Positions 46,911-55,262 of a stretch of DNA of 64,000 nucleotides are shown here, one piece after another. Position 1 is the stretch's first letter. The number at the start of each line of letters is the position of its first letter. The stretch is from Urbifossiella limnaea (lineage in GTDB: Bacteria; Planctomycetota; Planctomycetia; Gemmatales; Gemmataceae). Under the pieces are notes generated by a model, which did no database searches, had not been told where the DNA came from, and was given only the letters and a program-made list of their open reading frames with translations. The translations under genes and the position numbers were made by a program. Where the stretch lies: contig NZ_CP036273.1 of NCBI RefSeq assembly GCF_007747215.1, positions 186,001 through 250,000 on the forward strand. Direction: 5' to 3'.

Positions 46911-49067
46911 TCATTTCTTCGGCGGCGGCGGGGGCGGCGGCGCGGGCGGCGGCGCGGCGGCGGCGCGGAGTTGCTCCAGCGACGCCCGCGCGGCGGTCAG
47001 CTCCGCAGTCGCCGTGTCGAGCGCCGCCTTCGCCGGGGCCACCGCGGCGGCGGCCGCGTCGGCGGCGGCCTTCAGCGGCGGCACGGCGTCGGCCGCGGGC
47101 TTCACCGTCGGCGTCACCGCGGCCACCGTCTTCTGCGCCGTCGCCAGCGCCGTCGAGGTGTCGGTGAACGTCTTCGTCGCGGCGGCGTGCTTGTCCGTCG
47201 CGGCCTTCAGTAGCGCCGCGGCGGTCACGGCGGCGCCCTTCGCCCCCTCCAACTCCTTCTGCCGCGCCGTCACGCCCTCGGCCCCCTTCTTCGCGGCCAC
47301 GGCCAGCTCGGGGTTCGTCGGCGCCTTCGCGGCGGCGTCGGCCAGCATCTTCGCCGCGGTCGTGTCCGCCGCGAGCATCGCCTCCAGAGCCCCCACCTTG
47401 TTCGTCGCCGTCGTCGCGGGCGGCGCGAGCTTGTCGGCCTCGGCCTTCGCGGCGTCGGCGGCGGTCTTCTGCGCGGTCACCGCCGGCGTCAGGTCGGTCA
47501 CCTGCTTCTGCGCCGCAGCCAGGTCGGCGGCCAGCTTCGCGGCGTTGGCGACAGCGGCGGCGTGGGCGTCCGCAGCCGTCTTGTTCTTCGCGGTAGCGGC
47601 GTCGAACGCGGCCTGCGCGCCCTTCACCTTGGCGTCGGCGGCGGTCAGCGCGGCCTCGGCGAGCTTCGCCCGCTCCGCGGCCGGCGGCGGGTTCGCGTCC
47701 AGCTGCGCCAGCACTTTGGTGTCGGCGACGTTCCACACCTTGATGGCCCCGGACCAGTCGCCGCCGATGACCTTGGCGTTCTCGTGCGTCACGACCACCT
47801 GCAAGCCCAGGTCGGGCAGCGCCTCGAACTGCTTCTGCACGGCGCCGTTCTGGTCCCACAGTTTCGTGACGCGGTCGCGGCCGGTGCTGGCGAGCTTGCC
47901 GTCGTGGGTGAACCGCACCGCCGCGGCCCCGCCGCCGTGCGCCGCCCAGTTCTTGATGTTGCCGCCGTTCTCCATCTCCCACAGCTTCACCGTGCCGTCC
48001 TCGCTCGCCGACGCCACCACGTTCGAGTCGTCGCGCCACGACAGGCCGGTGATCATCGCCGTGTGCCCGCGCAGGTTGAAGTACTCGCGGCCGGTGAACG
48101 CCTCCCACACGAACAGGCCGCCGTTGCGGTCGCCGGTGGCCAGCAGCACGCCGTCCGGGCTGTACTCCACCTGCGTTACCCAGTCGGTGTGCTTCTTGAT
48201 CTCGCGGAGCACGGAGCCGTCCGCGGTCGAGTAGATGCGGACCATCTTGTTCGAGCTGCCGGCGGCGATCTGCGTCTGGTCGGCCGAAATGTCCGCGGAC
48301 AGGATGGCGTCGTTCTCGATGCCCACCTCCGTCACCTTCTCGCCGGTCTCGACGCGGTAGAGAACCGCCTTGCCGGTCTGCCCGCCGCGGCCGCCGGCGG
48401 CGAGGAGGAACTGCGCGTTGCGCGAGAACTTGACGCTGTTCACCTGCCCGTGCGGGAACGGCAGGACGCCGGCGAGCTGGCCGCTGTCGGAGTTGTACAG
48501 CAGCACCTGCTTCTGCCCGCCGACGGCGACGAGCGGCGCCCACGGGCTCGCGGCCAGCGCCGTGACGGCGCCCGGCCGGCGGGCCTTCACGAACGGGTCG
48601 AGCGCCAGCTTGCCGGCCGCGGGCATCGGCGGCGGGCCGGGCGGGCGGCCCTTTACGACCGACTTCAGGCCGATGTCCACGGCCTTCGGCGCGAGCTTGA
48701 CCATGCTGCCGCTGTTCTCGCGGCCGCCCTGCTCGACCCACAGCTTGAGGAGGGCGAGTTGCGGGTCGGGCATCTTGTTGCCGCTCGGCGGCATCTTGGG
48801 CTCTTCGAGGTGCGCCGACAGCGAGTAGAGGCGCGACTTGCCGGCGTCGCCCGGAACGACGACGGCGCCGCCGGCGCCGCCCTTCTGCATGGCGGCGTAG
48901 GTAGCGAGGTTGAGGTCGCCCTTCTGCTTGTCGTTGCCGTGGCAGTTGGTGCAGTGCTGGCGCAGCACGGGGGCCACGTCGTCGTCGAACGTGGGCCGCG
49001 CCGGGTCGGCGCTGGCACGCGGGGCGAGGGCGAGGACGGCGGCAACGACAAGAATCGACCGGGACAT
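46911..49067 (-). CDS. Exported cytochrome c - WD40 - coiled-coil fusion protein
   Basis: 718 residues. A signal peptide (MSRSILVVAAVLALAPRASA) precedes a planctomycete-type cytochrome c domain with heme site CTNCHG (39-44) and a distal MPPSGNKMPD loop carrying the likely Met ligand. A WD40 propeller (about 185-455) follows, with blades such as WEAFTGREYFNLRGHTAMIT, and then ~230 residues of Ala/Lys/Thr-rich coiled coil ending in polyproline-KK. It probably accepts electrons in the periplasm. It is the last gene of the DUF1501/DUF1549 block. Confidence 0.88.
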   Translation of the reverse strand: MSRSILVVAAVLALAPRASADPARPTFDDDVAPVLRQHCTNCHGNDKQKGDLNLATYAAMQKGGAGGAVVVPGDAGKSRLYSLSAHLEEPKMPPSGNKMPDPQLALLKLWVEQGGRENSGSMVKLAPKAVDIGLKSVVKGRPPGPPPMPAAGKLALDPFVKARRPGAVTALAASPWAPLVAVGGQKQVLLYNSDSGQLAGVLPFPHGQVNSVKFSRNAQFLLAAGGRGGQTGKAVLYRVETGEKVTEVGIENDAILSADISADQTQIAAGSSNKMVRIYSTADGSVLREIKKHTDWVTQVEYSPDGVLLATGDRNGGLFVWEAFTGREYFNLRGHTAMITGLSWRDDSNVVASASEDGTVKLWEMENGGNIKNWAAHGGGAAAVRFTHDGKLASTGRDRVTKLWDQNGAVQKQFEALPDLGLQVVVTHENAKVIGGDWSGAIKVWNVADTKVLAQLDANPPPAAERAKLAEAALTAADAKVKGAQAAFDAATAKNKTAADAHAAAVANAAKLAADLAAAQKQVTDLTPAVTAQKTAADAAKAEADKLAPPATTATNKVGALEAMLAADTTAAKMLADAAAKAPTNPELAVAAKKGAEGVTARQKELEGAKGAAVTAAALLKAATDKHAAATKTFTDTSTALATAQKTVAAVTPTVKPAADAVPPLKAAADAAAAAVAPAKAALDTATAELTAARASLEQLRAAAAPPPAPPPPPPPKK

Positions 49068-49103
49068 ATCGGGGAGTCTCGGGTGGTAGCGACTGGTTAC
49101 GTT

Positions 49104-49147
49104 GCCGCTTGCGGCTTCGCGTTGGGCGACGCGAAGCCGCAAGCGGC
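49104..49147. repeat. Family-2 palindrome (19-bp arms)
   Basis: GCCGCTTGCGGCTTCGCGT (49104-49122) and its exact complement (49129-49147), loop TGGGCG. It ends 9 nt before the stop (49157) of the DUF1549 gene and starts 37 nt before the cytochrome gene ATG on the same strand, so it lies between two genes of one operon. Confidence 0.9.
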
Positions 49148-49156
49148 GGAGGCGGG

Positions 49157-51601
49157 TTAGTGGTTGAACATGAACTCGCGGGAGTTCAGCACCGCCCAGA
49201 ACACGTCCTCGAGCGCCTGCTGCGGGTTCTGGCTCGCCGACACGGCGGCCGTCAGCTTCGCCATCTCCGCCGGGCTCGGCGGGCGGCTCACGCAGCGGAT
49301 GTAGATCTGCTCGATCACGAACGCCGGCGGCCGCTTCTCCGCGATCATCTTCGTCACGATGCCGCCGCGGCTGATGTTCGACGCCACCGTGTCGCCGTTC
49401 AGCAGGTGGAGGCTCTGGCTCAGCGTCGGCTCCAGCCGCACCTCGCACGAACACACCGTGTCGCGCGTCGGCCGGCCGAACGTCGTCAGGAAGTAGTTCG
49501 ACACCTGCCCGTCGGCGATCTGCACCGCCCGCGAACCCACCGGCAGGCCGGGGAACTTGTTCTTCACCTCCGTCACCTGGCCGAGGATGTCGAGCATCGT
49601 CTCGGCGCGGATGCGGCGGATCGGGCCGCGGGCGAAGTTGCGGGTGTCGCCCTCGTTCGTCGGCGTCGGCCGGGTGTCGCGCTGGTAGGCGCGGGACATG
49701 CAGATGTCCTTGACGAGCCGCTTGAAGTCGTAGCGGTACTCGGTGAACTTCTTCGCCAGCTCGTCGAGCAGCTCGGGGTTCGACGGCGGGTTCGAGATGC
49801 GCACGTCGTCCGGCTCGTCGATGATGCCGCGGCCGAAGAAGTGGGTCCACACGAGGTTCGACAGGTTGCGGGCGAAGTACGGGTTCTCCGGGCTCGCCAG
49901 CCAGTTCGCCAGCACGACGCGGCGGTCCTTCCCGGCCACGTCCGCGACCGCGCCGCCGAGGAACTTGGGCGGCATCGGCCGGCGGTGCAGCGGGTGGTTG
50001 ATCTCGCCGCCGCCGCCGTTGAACACCACCAGCTCGCGCGGGTCGTCGCCGGGCTTGCGGCCGATCTGGCTGAAGAAGCTGGCGAAGCCGTAGTAGTCGT
50101 CCATCGTCCAGCGGTCGAACGGGTGGTTGTGGCACTGCGCACACTGCACCCGCATCCCCATGAACACCTGGGCGACGTTCTCCGTCACCTTCACGATGTC
50201 GGTTTCGATCTGGTAGTAGTTCGTCGCCGGGTTGCGGAACGTGCCGCCGTTGGCCGCGAGGAGTTCGCGCACCCACTCGTCGGTCGGCACGTTGCGGGCG
50301 ATCTTGTCCTGCAACCACGTGTAATACAGCAGCATCGCCTTGTAGCTGACCTGGTTGCTGCTGCGGATCTGCAGCAGCTCGGCCCACTTCAGCACCCACA
50401 GTTCGGAGAACTCCTTGCGGCTCAGGAGCTCGTCGATGAGCAGCTCGCGCTTGTTCGGCAGCGTGCTGACCATGAACCGGGCGAACTCGTCGGCCGTCGG
50501 CAGCAGGCCGGTGATGTCGAGGAACACGCGGCGGACGAACACCTCGTCGGAGCAGGTGCCCGACGGCTCGACCCGCAGCTTCTTCAGCTTGTTGTGGACG
50601 TGCGTGTCGACGTAGTTGTTTTCGGGGGCGTTGTTCCAGGTGAACGCCAGCCCCTTCGGCAGCGTGATGAACGGCACGCCGATGGTGAACGTGTGGAACC
50701 GCGCCATCACGAACGCCTCGCCGCGGTCGCCGGCCACGACCGACCCGTCGCCGTCGGCGGCGATCTTGGCGGCGGTGTCGTTGCTCGACATGAACAGCGC
50801 GAGCGAGGTCACGTCGCGGTCGGTGCCGTCGGCGTACTTGGCCCGCGCCACGATCCGCTGCTTCTCGCCCTTGCCGTCGAGGACGGCGCCGGGCGGGTAC
50901 ACCTCCAGGCTCGTCGGCAGGGCCACGGTCGCGGGGTCGTTGGGCGCATCCGCCTCCAGCCAGCGGAGGATCGTGGTCGTGTACTGGTCGCCGTCCTTGA
51001 GCTTGCCGCCGCCGGTGTGCGGGACGCGGCCGCACGCCTTGTCGACCAGCAGCGACTCGTTCGGGAGGGCGAGGTTGATGCGGCGGCCGTTCAGCTCGCG
51101 GGTGAGGCGGAAGTGGTCGCCGTCGGGGTCGAAGCCGAACAGCGACAGGCGGAAGCCGTCCTTGCCGCGGGCGGCGCCGTGGCAGCCGCCCTGGTTGCAC
51201 CCGGCCCGCATGAAGATCGGCATCACGTCCTTCTTGAAGGACACCGGCGGATCGACCGTGGCTTGCGCCACCTTGACCGGCACCTTGAGCGCCTGCCCGG
51301 CGACGGTCACGGTCATCTCGGTGGCGCCGTCGGCGACGGGAAACACGACGCCCTTGTCGGCGCGGGCCAGCGAGGGGTTGGCGAAGGCGATTTGCGCCTG
51401 GTCCGTCACGTCGCGGGTGATGCCGTCCGGCTGCGTGAGCTGGACGACGAACGCCTGGCTGTCGCGCTTGGTTTCGAGGTTGATGTCCGCCGGGTAGACG
51501 GCGACCTTCGGCCCGGCCGCGGCCGGCGCGGCGGGCGCTTGCGCGCGGGCGGCGGGGGCGGTCGCGGCGAGCAGGGCGAGGGTCAGGAGCGTCGGACGCA
51601 T
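49157..51601 (-). CDS. Exported DUF1549/DUF1553 planctomycete protein
   Basis: 814 residues. Signal peptide (MRPTLLTLALLAATAPAARA), an Ig-like/BIG domain (about 30-120), a CNQGGCHGAARG motif, the DUF1549 domain (VFVRRVFLDITGLLPTADEF) with VQCAQCHNHPFDRWT, whose CAQCH could bind heme, and DUF1553 (LANWLASPENPYFARNLSNL, VWTHFFGRGIIDEPDD). These occur with DUF1501 proteins throughout planctomycetes and are thought to act in an extracytoplasmic redox or sulfatase-like pathway; the reaction is not established. It is upstream of the cytochrome-WD40 gene in the same operon. Confidence 0.92.
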   Translation of the reverse strand: MRPTLLTLALLAATAPAARAQAPAAPAAAGPKVAVYPADINLETKRDSQAFVVQLTQPDGITRDVTDQAQIAFANPSLARADKGVVFPVADGATEMTVTVAGQALKVPVKVAQATVDPPVSFKKDVMPIFMRAGCNQGGCHGAARGKDGFRLSLFGFDPDGDHFRLTRELNGRRINLALPNESLLVDKACGRVPHTGGGKLKDGDQYTTTILRWLEADAPNDPATVALPTSLEVYPPGAVLDGKGEKQRIVARAKYADGTDRDVTSLALFMSSNDTAAKIAADGDGSVVAGDRGEAFVMARFHTFTIGVPFITLPKGLAFTWNNAPENNYVDTHVHNKLKKLRVEPSGTCSDEVFVRRVFLDITGLLPTADEFARFMVSTLPNKRELLIDELLSRKEFSELWVLKWAELLQIRSSNQVSYKAMLLYYTWLQDKIARNVPTDEWVRELLAANGGTFRNPATNYYQIETDIVKVTENVAQVFMGMRVQCAQCHNHPFDRWTMDDYYGFASFFSQIGRKPGDDPRELVVFNGGGGEINHPLHRRPMPPKFLGGAVADVAGKDRRVVLANWLASPENPYFARNLSNLVWTHFFGRGIIDEPDDVRISNPPSNPELLDELAKKFTEYRYDFKRLVKDICMSRAYQRDTRPTPTNEGDTRNFARGPIRRIRAETMLDILGQVTEVKNKFPGLPVGSRAVQIADGQVSNYFLTTFGRPTRDTVCSCEVRLEPTLSQSLHLLNGDTVASNISRGGIVTKMIAEKRPPAFVIEQIYIRCVSRPPSPAEMAKLTAAVSASQNPQQALEDVFWAVLNSREFMFNH

Positions 51602-51650
51602 GGCGGGAACCTCTGCGGTATGTCGTCGGCCGCGGGGCCGAGCTGTTCGG

Positions 51651-51932
51651 TTAGAGCCGCTTCTTCCAGTACCCGGGTCGGCGGCTGTGGTGGGCGACGG
51701 CGACGACCTCGATTGCGGCGTCGGTCTCCCGATAGACGACGTTGATCGGGACACCGGGAAGGATGCACTCGCGGCAACCGGTCCGGCCGGCCTGCGGGTG
51801 TTGCATCAGCCCGCTGGCGATGTCCTGGAGGGCGGTGCCCGGGATGCCCCGGAACCGGTCCGGGTCGGGCGAGTGCGCCAGGGCGTTGTCTAACTCCGCT
51901 TCCGCGTCGGCCGTGTACGCGACGGGTTTCAT
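51651..51932 (-). CDS. ParE/RelE-family toxin
   Basis: 93 residues. The start MKPVAYTADAEAELDNALAH and the strand run GCRECILPGVPINVVYRETD then IEVVAVAHHSRRPGYWKKRL are typical of the ParE/RelE fold, including the closing HxxRxPxYW. It is expected to poison gyrase or cleave mRNA. It starts in an ATGA overlap with the antitoxin gene and both lie inside the DUF1501-DUF1549 gene block. Confidence 0.88.
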   Translation of the reverse strand: MKPVAYTADAEAELDNALAHSPDPDRFRGIPGTALQDIASGLMQHPQAGRTGCRECILPGVPINVVYRETDAAIEVVAVAHHSRRPGYWKKRL

Positions 51933-52174
51933 CCGTACTTCGCCTTGAGCCGGGCCATGACCTCCTCGGCCGGGATCAGCTTGGTCCGGCCGGCGTCGAT
52001 GTCGGCCACCCTCCGGTTGATCTCCTCGGCCCAGGCCGCCTCCCACTCCTCGCGGGTCAGGTTCTCGTCGTTCGGGTCGCCGAACCGGGCGTCGCCGGCC
52101 TCGGCGATGTCGGCCCACGTCGCCGTATCGGGCAGCGCGCGGATCATCTCGATCACCGCGTCCTTCACGCTCAT
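51929..52174 (-). CDS. Addiction-module antitoxin (Unstab_antitox type)
   Basis: 81 residues, acidic. The C-terminal half EINRRVADIDAGRTKLIPAE then EVMARLK is a close match to the putative addiction-module component family, whose consensus has 'EI.RR...D.G....IP..EV...L'. It neutralises the downstream toxin and probably represses the pair. ATGA overlap with the toxin gene. An additional in-frame start further upstream is not needed. Confidence 0.85.
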   Translation of the reverse strand: MSVKDAVIEMIRALPDTATWADIAEAGDARFGDPNDENLTREEWEAAWAEEINRRVADIDAGRTKLIPAEEVMARLKAKYG

Positions 52175-52185
52175 CGCGGCCTCCC

Positions 52186-52536
52186 TCACCACACCGGGCA
52201 CGCGGCCAGGGCGTACAGCATCAGCCCCAGGGCCGCGGCGCCGCCGACGCATTGTAACGCGCCGATGACCACCGCCTTCGTGCCGCTGAACTCGCGGTCG
52301 TCGTCGGCCAGGGACACCGCCCGCCGCGTCGCCGCGCCGTGGCCGCCGATGAAGATCATCAGCGCCCCGATCAGCCCGACCGCCACGAACCCGTACCACG
52401 GCGTCGCCGTCTGCTTCCCCTCCTTCGGCAGCCCGTCGGGGCCGAGCACGGCCAGCAGGCACGCCGCCACGCCGACCGCCAGCAGGAGGCTCATCCCCCA
52501 CCACGTCAGCCGCGGCTTCAGGGCGGGTGCGCTCAC
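52186..52536 (-). CDS. Three-helix membrane protein
   Basis: 116 residues from GTG 52536. Helices around SLLLAVGVAACLLAVLGPDG, FVAVGLIGALMIFIGGHGAA and ALQCVGGAAALGLMLYALAA. No family recognised. It is coupled to the preceding gene by a GTGA overlap, so its product probably works with the pre-peptidase-domain protein. Confidence 0.6.
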   Translation of the reverse strand: MSAPALKPRLTWWGMSLLLAVGVAACLLAVLGPDGLPKEGKQTATPWYGFVAVGLIGALMIFIGGHGAATRRAVSLADDDREFSGTKAVVIGALQCVGGAAALGLMLYALAACPVW

Positions 52537-55022
52537 GGCTTCTTCGCCGGCGGCGCGGCGGGGGGCGGGGTCGCGGGGGTGCCGGCCTTCTCGCGGGCCT
52601 CCTGCTCCAGCCGCAGCTGCTCCAGCCGCGTCAGCCGGCGCATCGGCTGGCCCATCGGCATCGGCATCGGCTGCGCCATCGGCGTGGGCGTCGGCACCGC
52701 GGCGGTCTTCGGCGCGATCGGCACGTCGATCCGCAGCTCGGTGCCGCCGGTCGCCAGCGTGATGAGGTCGCCGTTCTGTTCGAGCACGATCTGGCAGAAC
52801 ACGCCGCCGTGCTTCCCGGCCGGGCTCGTCTTGTCGGCGGTGATCGGGAACGCCAGCTCCTTCGTGTCCTTCGTCAGCTCCAGGTCGGCGACGGTCACCT
52901 TCGCGGGGAGGCCGAGCACCTTCACCTTCGCCTTCCCCTCGAACGGCGCCGCCACGGCCACCTTGCAGAACAGCTGCGTGCTCGCGCCCTGCTCCACCGC
53001 CGGCCGCTCGGCCGTCAGCGTCACCGGCGGCGGGGCGACCTCCAGCGTGAACAGCTGGCTGCTCACCCACACCGGCCCCTTGCCCGCGTCGGAGACGGCC
53101 GTGACCGCCGTCTTCCACTTGCGGGGGCCGGCGTTCGGGGCTGAGTTCACCGCCAGGATCGTCTCCGTCGCCTCGGCCGGGATCGTCGCCGAGCCCTGGA
53201 TGCCCATCCCCGGCGGGGTGAACAGCGGGAACACGGTGATGGCGCCCTTGAAGCCCTCGGCCCGGGTCGCCTTCACCTTCAGGGCGTAGGAGCCGTTCTG
53301 CACCACCGGCACCTTCGGCTCCACCACGTCGATCTTGAACGGCGCCGCGTCGGTGACGGCCACGGCCGTGCGGTCGAAGTAGTGGCGCGTGTACGGGGTG
53401 TTGTTCTGCCCCACGCTGAACACGGCGTCGAACGTGGTGCGGCGCGCGATCACGGTCTTGCCGTCGGCGTGGGTCGCGGTGATCGGCGTCAGGAAGCCGC
53501 CGAGCGCGGCGTCGGCCTTGGCCTCGAACACGACCGGCACCACGCCCTGGCCCGCGTCCATCGGCTCGGCCGCGGCGGTGACGCCCGGCGGCAACTTCTC
53601 CAGCCCCATCACCAGCGGGCCGCCGAAGTCGGCGCGGTTGGCCTGGAGCAGCACCGCGGTGCGGTTCCCCTTCGGCACGCTGATCGTCTGCCGCTCCTGG
53701 TTGGCCGGGTTGTTGCCGTCCACGCGGGGGATCAGCGTCGCCACGCTCGCCTGCACCGGCGTCACCTCGACGCGGTAGAAGTGGTCCGGGCCGCCCTTCT
53801 GGAGGTGGTCGCCGACGGCGACGGCGATCTCCTTGTCGTCCGGGGCGGTGATGCGGAGGTAGCTGTCGGGGCCGCCGCTGTCGTCGTTGCCGCCGATGGC
53901 GGGGCCGCCGACCACGCTCACGTTCAGCACCGGGTCGAGCGGCGAGCCGAGCTGCCGGGCGAACACCCGCACGTCGAAGACCTGCCCCTTCTTGGCGGGG
54001 AACTTGAAGTAGTCCGTCTCGCCGGCCTTCGCCACGACGCCGTGGAAGGCGCCGGGCGCGACGCCGGCCGTGGCCGTGGCGGGGGTGTTGTTCGCGCCGC
54101 TCTCGACGACGCCCGGCAGGTCGATGACCCGGAAGCCGAGGCCGGACGGGTGCACGCCCTCCGCCGTCTGGCAGTGGATGCGGAAGTTCGGGTCCGCGAC
54201 GGCCGGCAGCTTCACCTTCTGCTTGATGGGGCCGGACGGGTCGCCGAGGAACGTCAGTTCCACTTCCTCGCCGGGCTTGCCGCCCGCGGGGACGACGCCG
54301 GTCGGCCGCGGGAACGTGCCGACGTGGAGGCGGTACTGGCAGGAGCCGTTGCCGCCGAACGCGCTCTCGCGGATCTGGACGACGTACTTGCCGTCGGCGG
54401 GGATCACGACCGAGCCGCCGCTGTCCTGCCGGGTCGAGGGCGAGTCGTCGCCGATCGCCATCTCGAACCGCTTGCTGTCGATGATGGCCACGTACGGGTC
54501 GAAGAACGTGACGCCGAGCCGCATCCCCTCCACTTCCACGGACAGCCGCTGGCCCTTCTTGCAGTCCACGGCGAAGTAGTCCACGTCCTCGTTGTCCACG
54601 ACGCCGATCACGGTGCTGTTCAGCGGGATCGGCTGGGCCTTGTCGAACTCGGTGTTCGGCTCGACCTCCTGGACGGTGGGGAGCGCGCCGACCCAGAACG
54701 TGCGCAGGTCCGAGATGCCGGAGGCGGTGCGAACGCGGAAGGCGTGGTCGCCGAGGCGGGCGTCCGGGGCGATGTCCACGGTCACCTTCAGCGTGGTGTC
54801 GTTGACGACCTCCAGCTTCTTGACGGTGATACCGGGGTAGTAGACGAGGACTTCCTGGGCGTCGGCGAGGCGGGCGCCGCTGAACGTGAGCACCACGTCG
54901 GTGGCGCCGCGGGTGCCGCCGCGCGGCTGGATGCCGCCGAGGCTCGGGGACGCGGCGAAGGCGGTGGCGCAGGCGAAGCCGAGAAGCCCGGCCAGGAGCA
55001 GCAGTAGAACGCGGACCTTCAT
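52533..55022 (-). CDS. Exported multi-domain protein with TIG/IPT and pre-peptidase C-terminal domains
   Basis: 829 residues. A signal peptide (VRVLLLLLAGLLGFACATAF) and an IPT/TIG domain (SLGGIQPRGGTRGATDVVLT) are followed by PPC-type beta-sandwiches: EPNTEFDKAQPIPLNSTVIG then DVDYFAVDCKKGQRLSVEVE, and a second one with GETDYFKFPAKKGQVFDVRV. The rest is further Ig-like strands, and the C-terminus is a Met/Pro-rich and charged helix tail. A periplasmic or surface scaffold; common beside DUF1501/DUF1549 genes in planctomycetes. The start is the ATG, with family-1 repeat copy C just upstream. Confidence 0.85.
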   Translation of the reverse strand: MKVRVLLLLLAGLLGFACATAFAASPSLGGIQPRGGTRGATDVVLTFSGARLADAQEVLVYYPGITVKKLEVVNDTTLKVTVDIAPDARLGDHAFRVRTASGISDLRTFWVGALPTVQEVEPNTEFDKAQPIPLNSTVIGVVDNEDVDYFAVDCKKGQRLSVEVEGMRLGVTFFDPYVAIIDSKRFEMAIGDDSPSTRQDSGGSVVIPADGKYVVQIRESAFGGNGSCQYRLHVGTFPRPTGVVPAGGKPGEEVELTFLGDPSGPIKQKVKLPAVADPNFRIHCQTAEGVHPSGLGFRVIDLPGVVESGANNTPATATAGVAPGAFHGVVAKAGETDYFKFPAKKGQVFDVRVFARQLGSPLDPVLNVSVVGGPAIGGNDDSGGPDSYLRITAPDDKEIAVAVGDHLQKGGPDHFYRVEVTPVQASVATLIPRVDGNNPANQERQTISVPKGNRTAVLLQANRADFGGPLVMGLEKLPPGVTAAAEPMDAGQGVVPVVFEAKADAALGGFLTPITATHADGKTVIARRTTFDAVFSVGQNNTPYTRHYFDRTAVAVTDAAPFKIDVVEPKVPVVQNGSYALKVKATRAEGFKGAITVFPLFTPPGMGIQGSATIPAEATETILAVNSAPNAGPRKWKTAVTAVSDAGKGPVWVSSQLFTLEVAPPPVTLTAERPAVEQGASTQLFCKVAVAAPFEGKAKVKVLGLPAKVTVADLELTKDTKELAFPITADKTSPAGKHGGVFCQIVLEQNGDLITLATGGTELRIDVPIAPKTAAVPTPTPMAQPMPMPMGQPMRRLTRLEQLRLEQEAREKAGTPATPPPAAPPAKKP

Positions 55023-55053
55023 GTCGGTGGCTCCTGGTGCGTCGTCAGGCTTT

Positions 55054-55257
55054 GGTTTTCAGCCCGAAGGGCTGGGAGCGCTCAGCCCAGGGCAACGCCC
55101 TGGGTCCGCGGCACGAATCCGCCCCCAGCCTGAAGGGCTGGGAGCCGGCTCGCAGGCCTTCAGCCTGCGGGGTGGTGGGAATCGCCTACCCAGGGCGGCG
55201 GTCGCTGACGCTCCCTTGCCCTGGGCTGAGGGCTGTCAGGCCTTCGGCCTGAAAACC
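55054..55257. repeat. Family-1 modular palindromic element, copy C (diverged)
   Basis: Outer arms around 55054-55095 and 55216-55257 are clearly homologous to copies A and B: GGTTTTCAGCCC...GGGCTG with CTCAGCCCAGGGCAA on the left, and TTGCCCTGGGCTGAGGGCTG then TCAGGCCTTCGGCCTGAAAA on the right. The left arm has diverged (GGGAGCGCTCAG for GACAGCCCTCAG) and the left inner pair is partly lost, so the stem is imperfect. The slot hairpins are again different (GCCCGAAGGGC, GGCCTTCGGCC). It ends 5 nt before the DUF1501 stop and starts 31 nt upstream of the next gene, so it interrupts the operon. Confidence 0.88.
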
Positions 55258-55262
55258 GGGAC

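Noticed and set aside
46911-51200. A single 1429-residue protein joining the cytochrome-WD40 product with sequence antisense-framed to DUF1549
   Set aside because: The conserved part starts with a signal peptide at 49067, and the upstream 711 codons are an out-of-frame reading of the DUF1549 gene.
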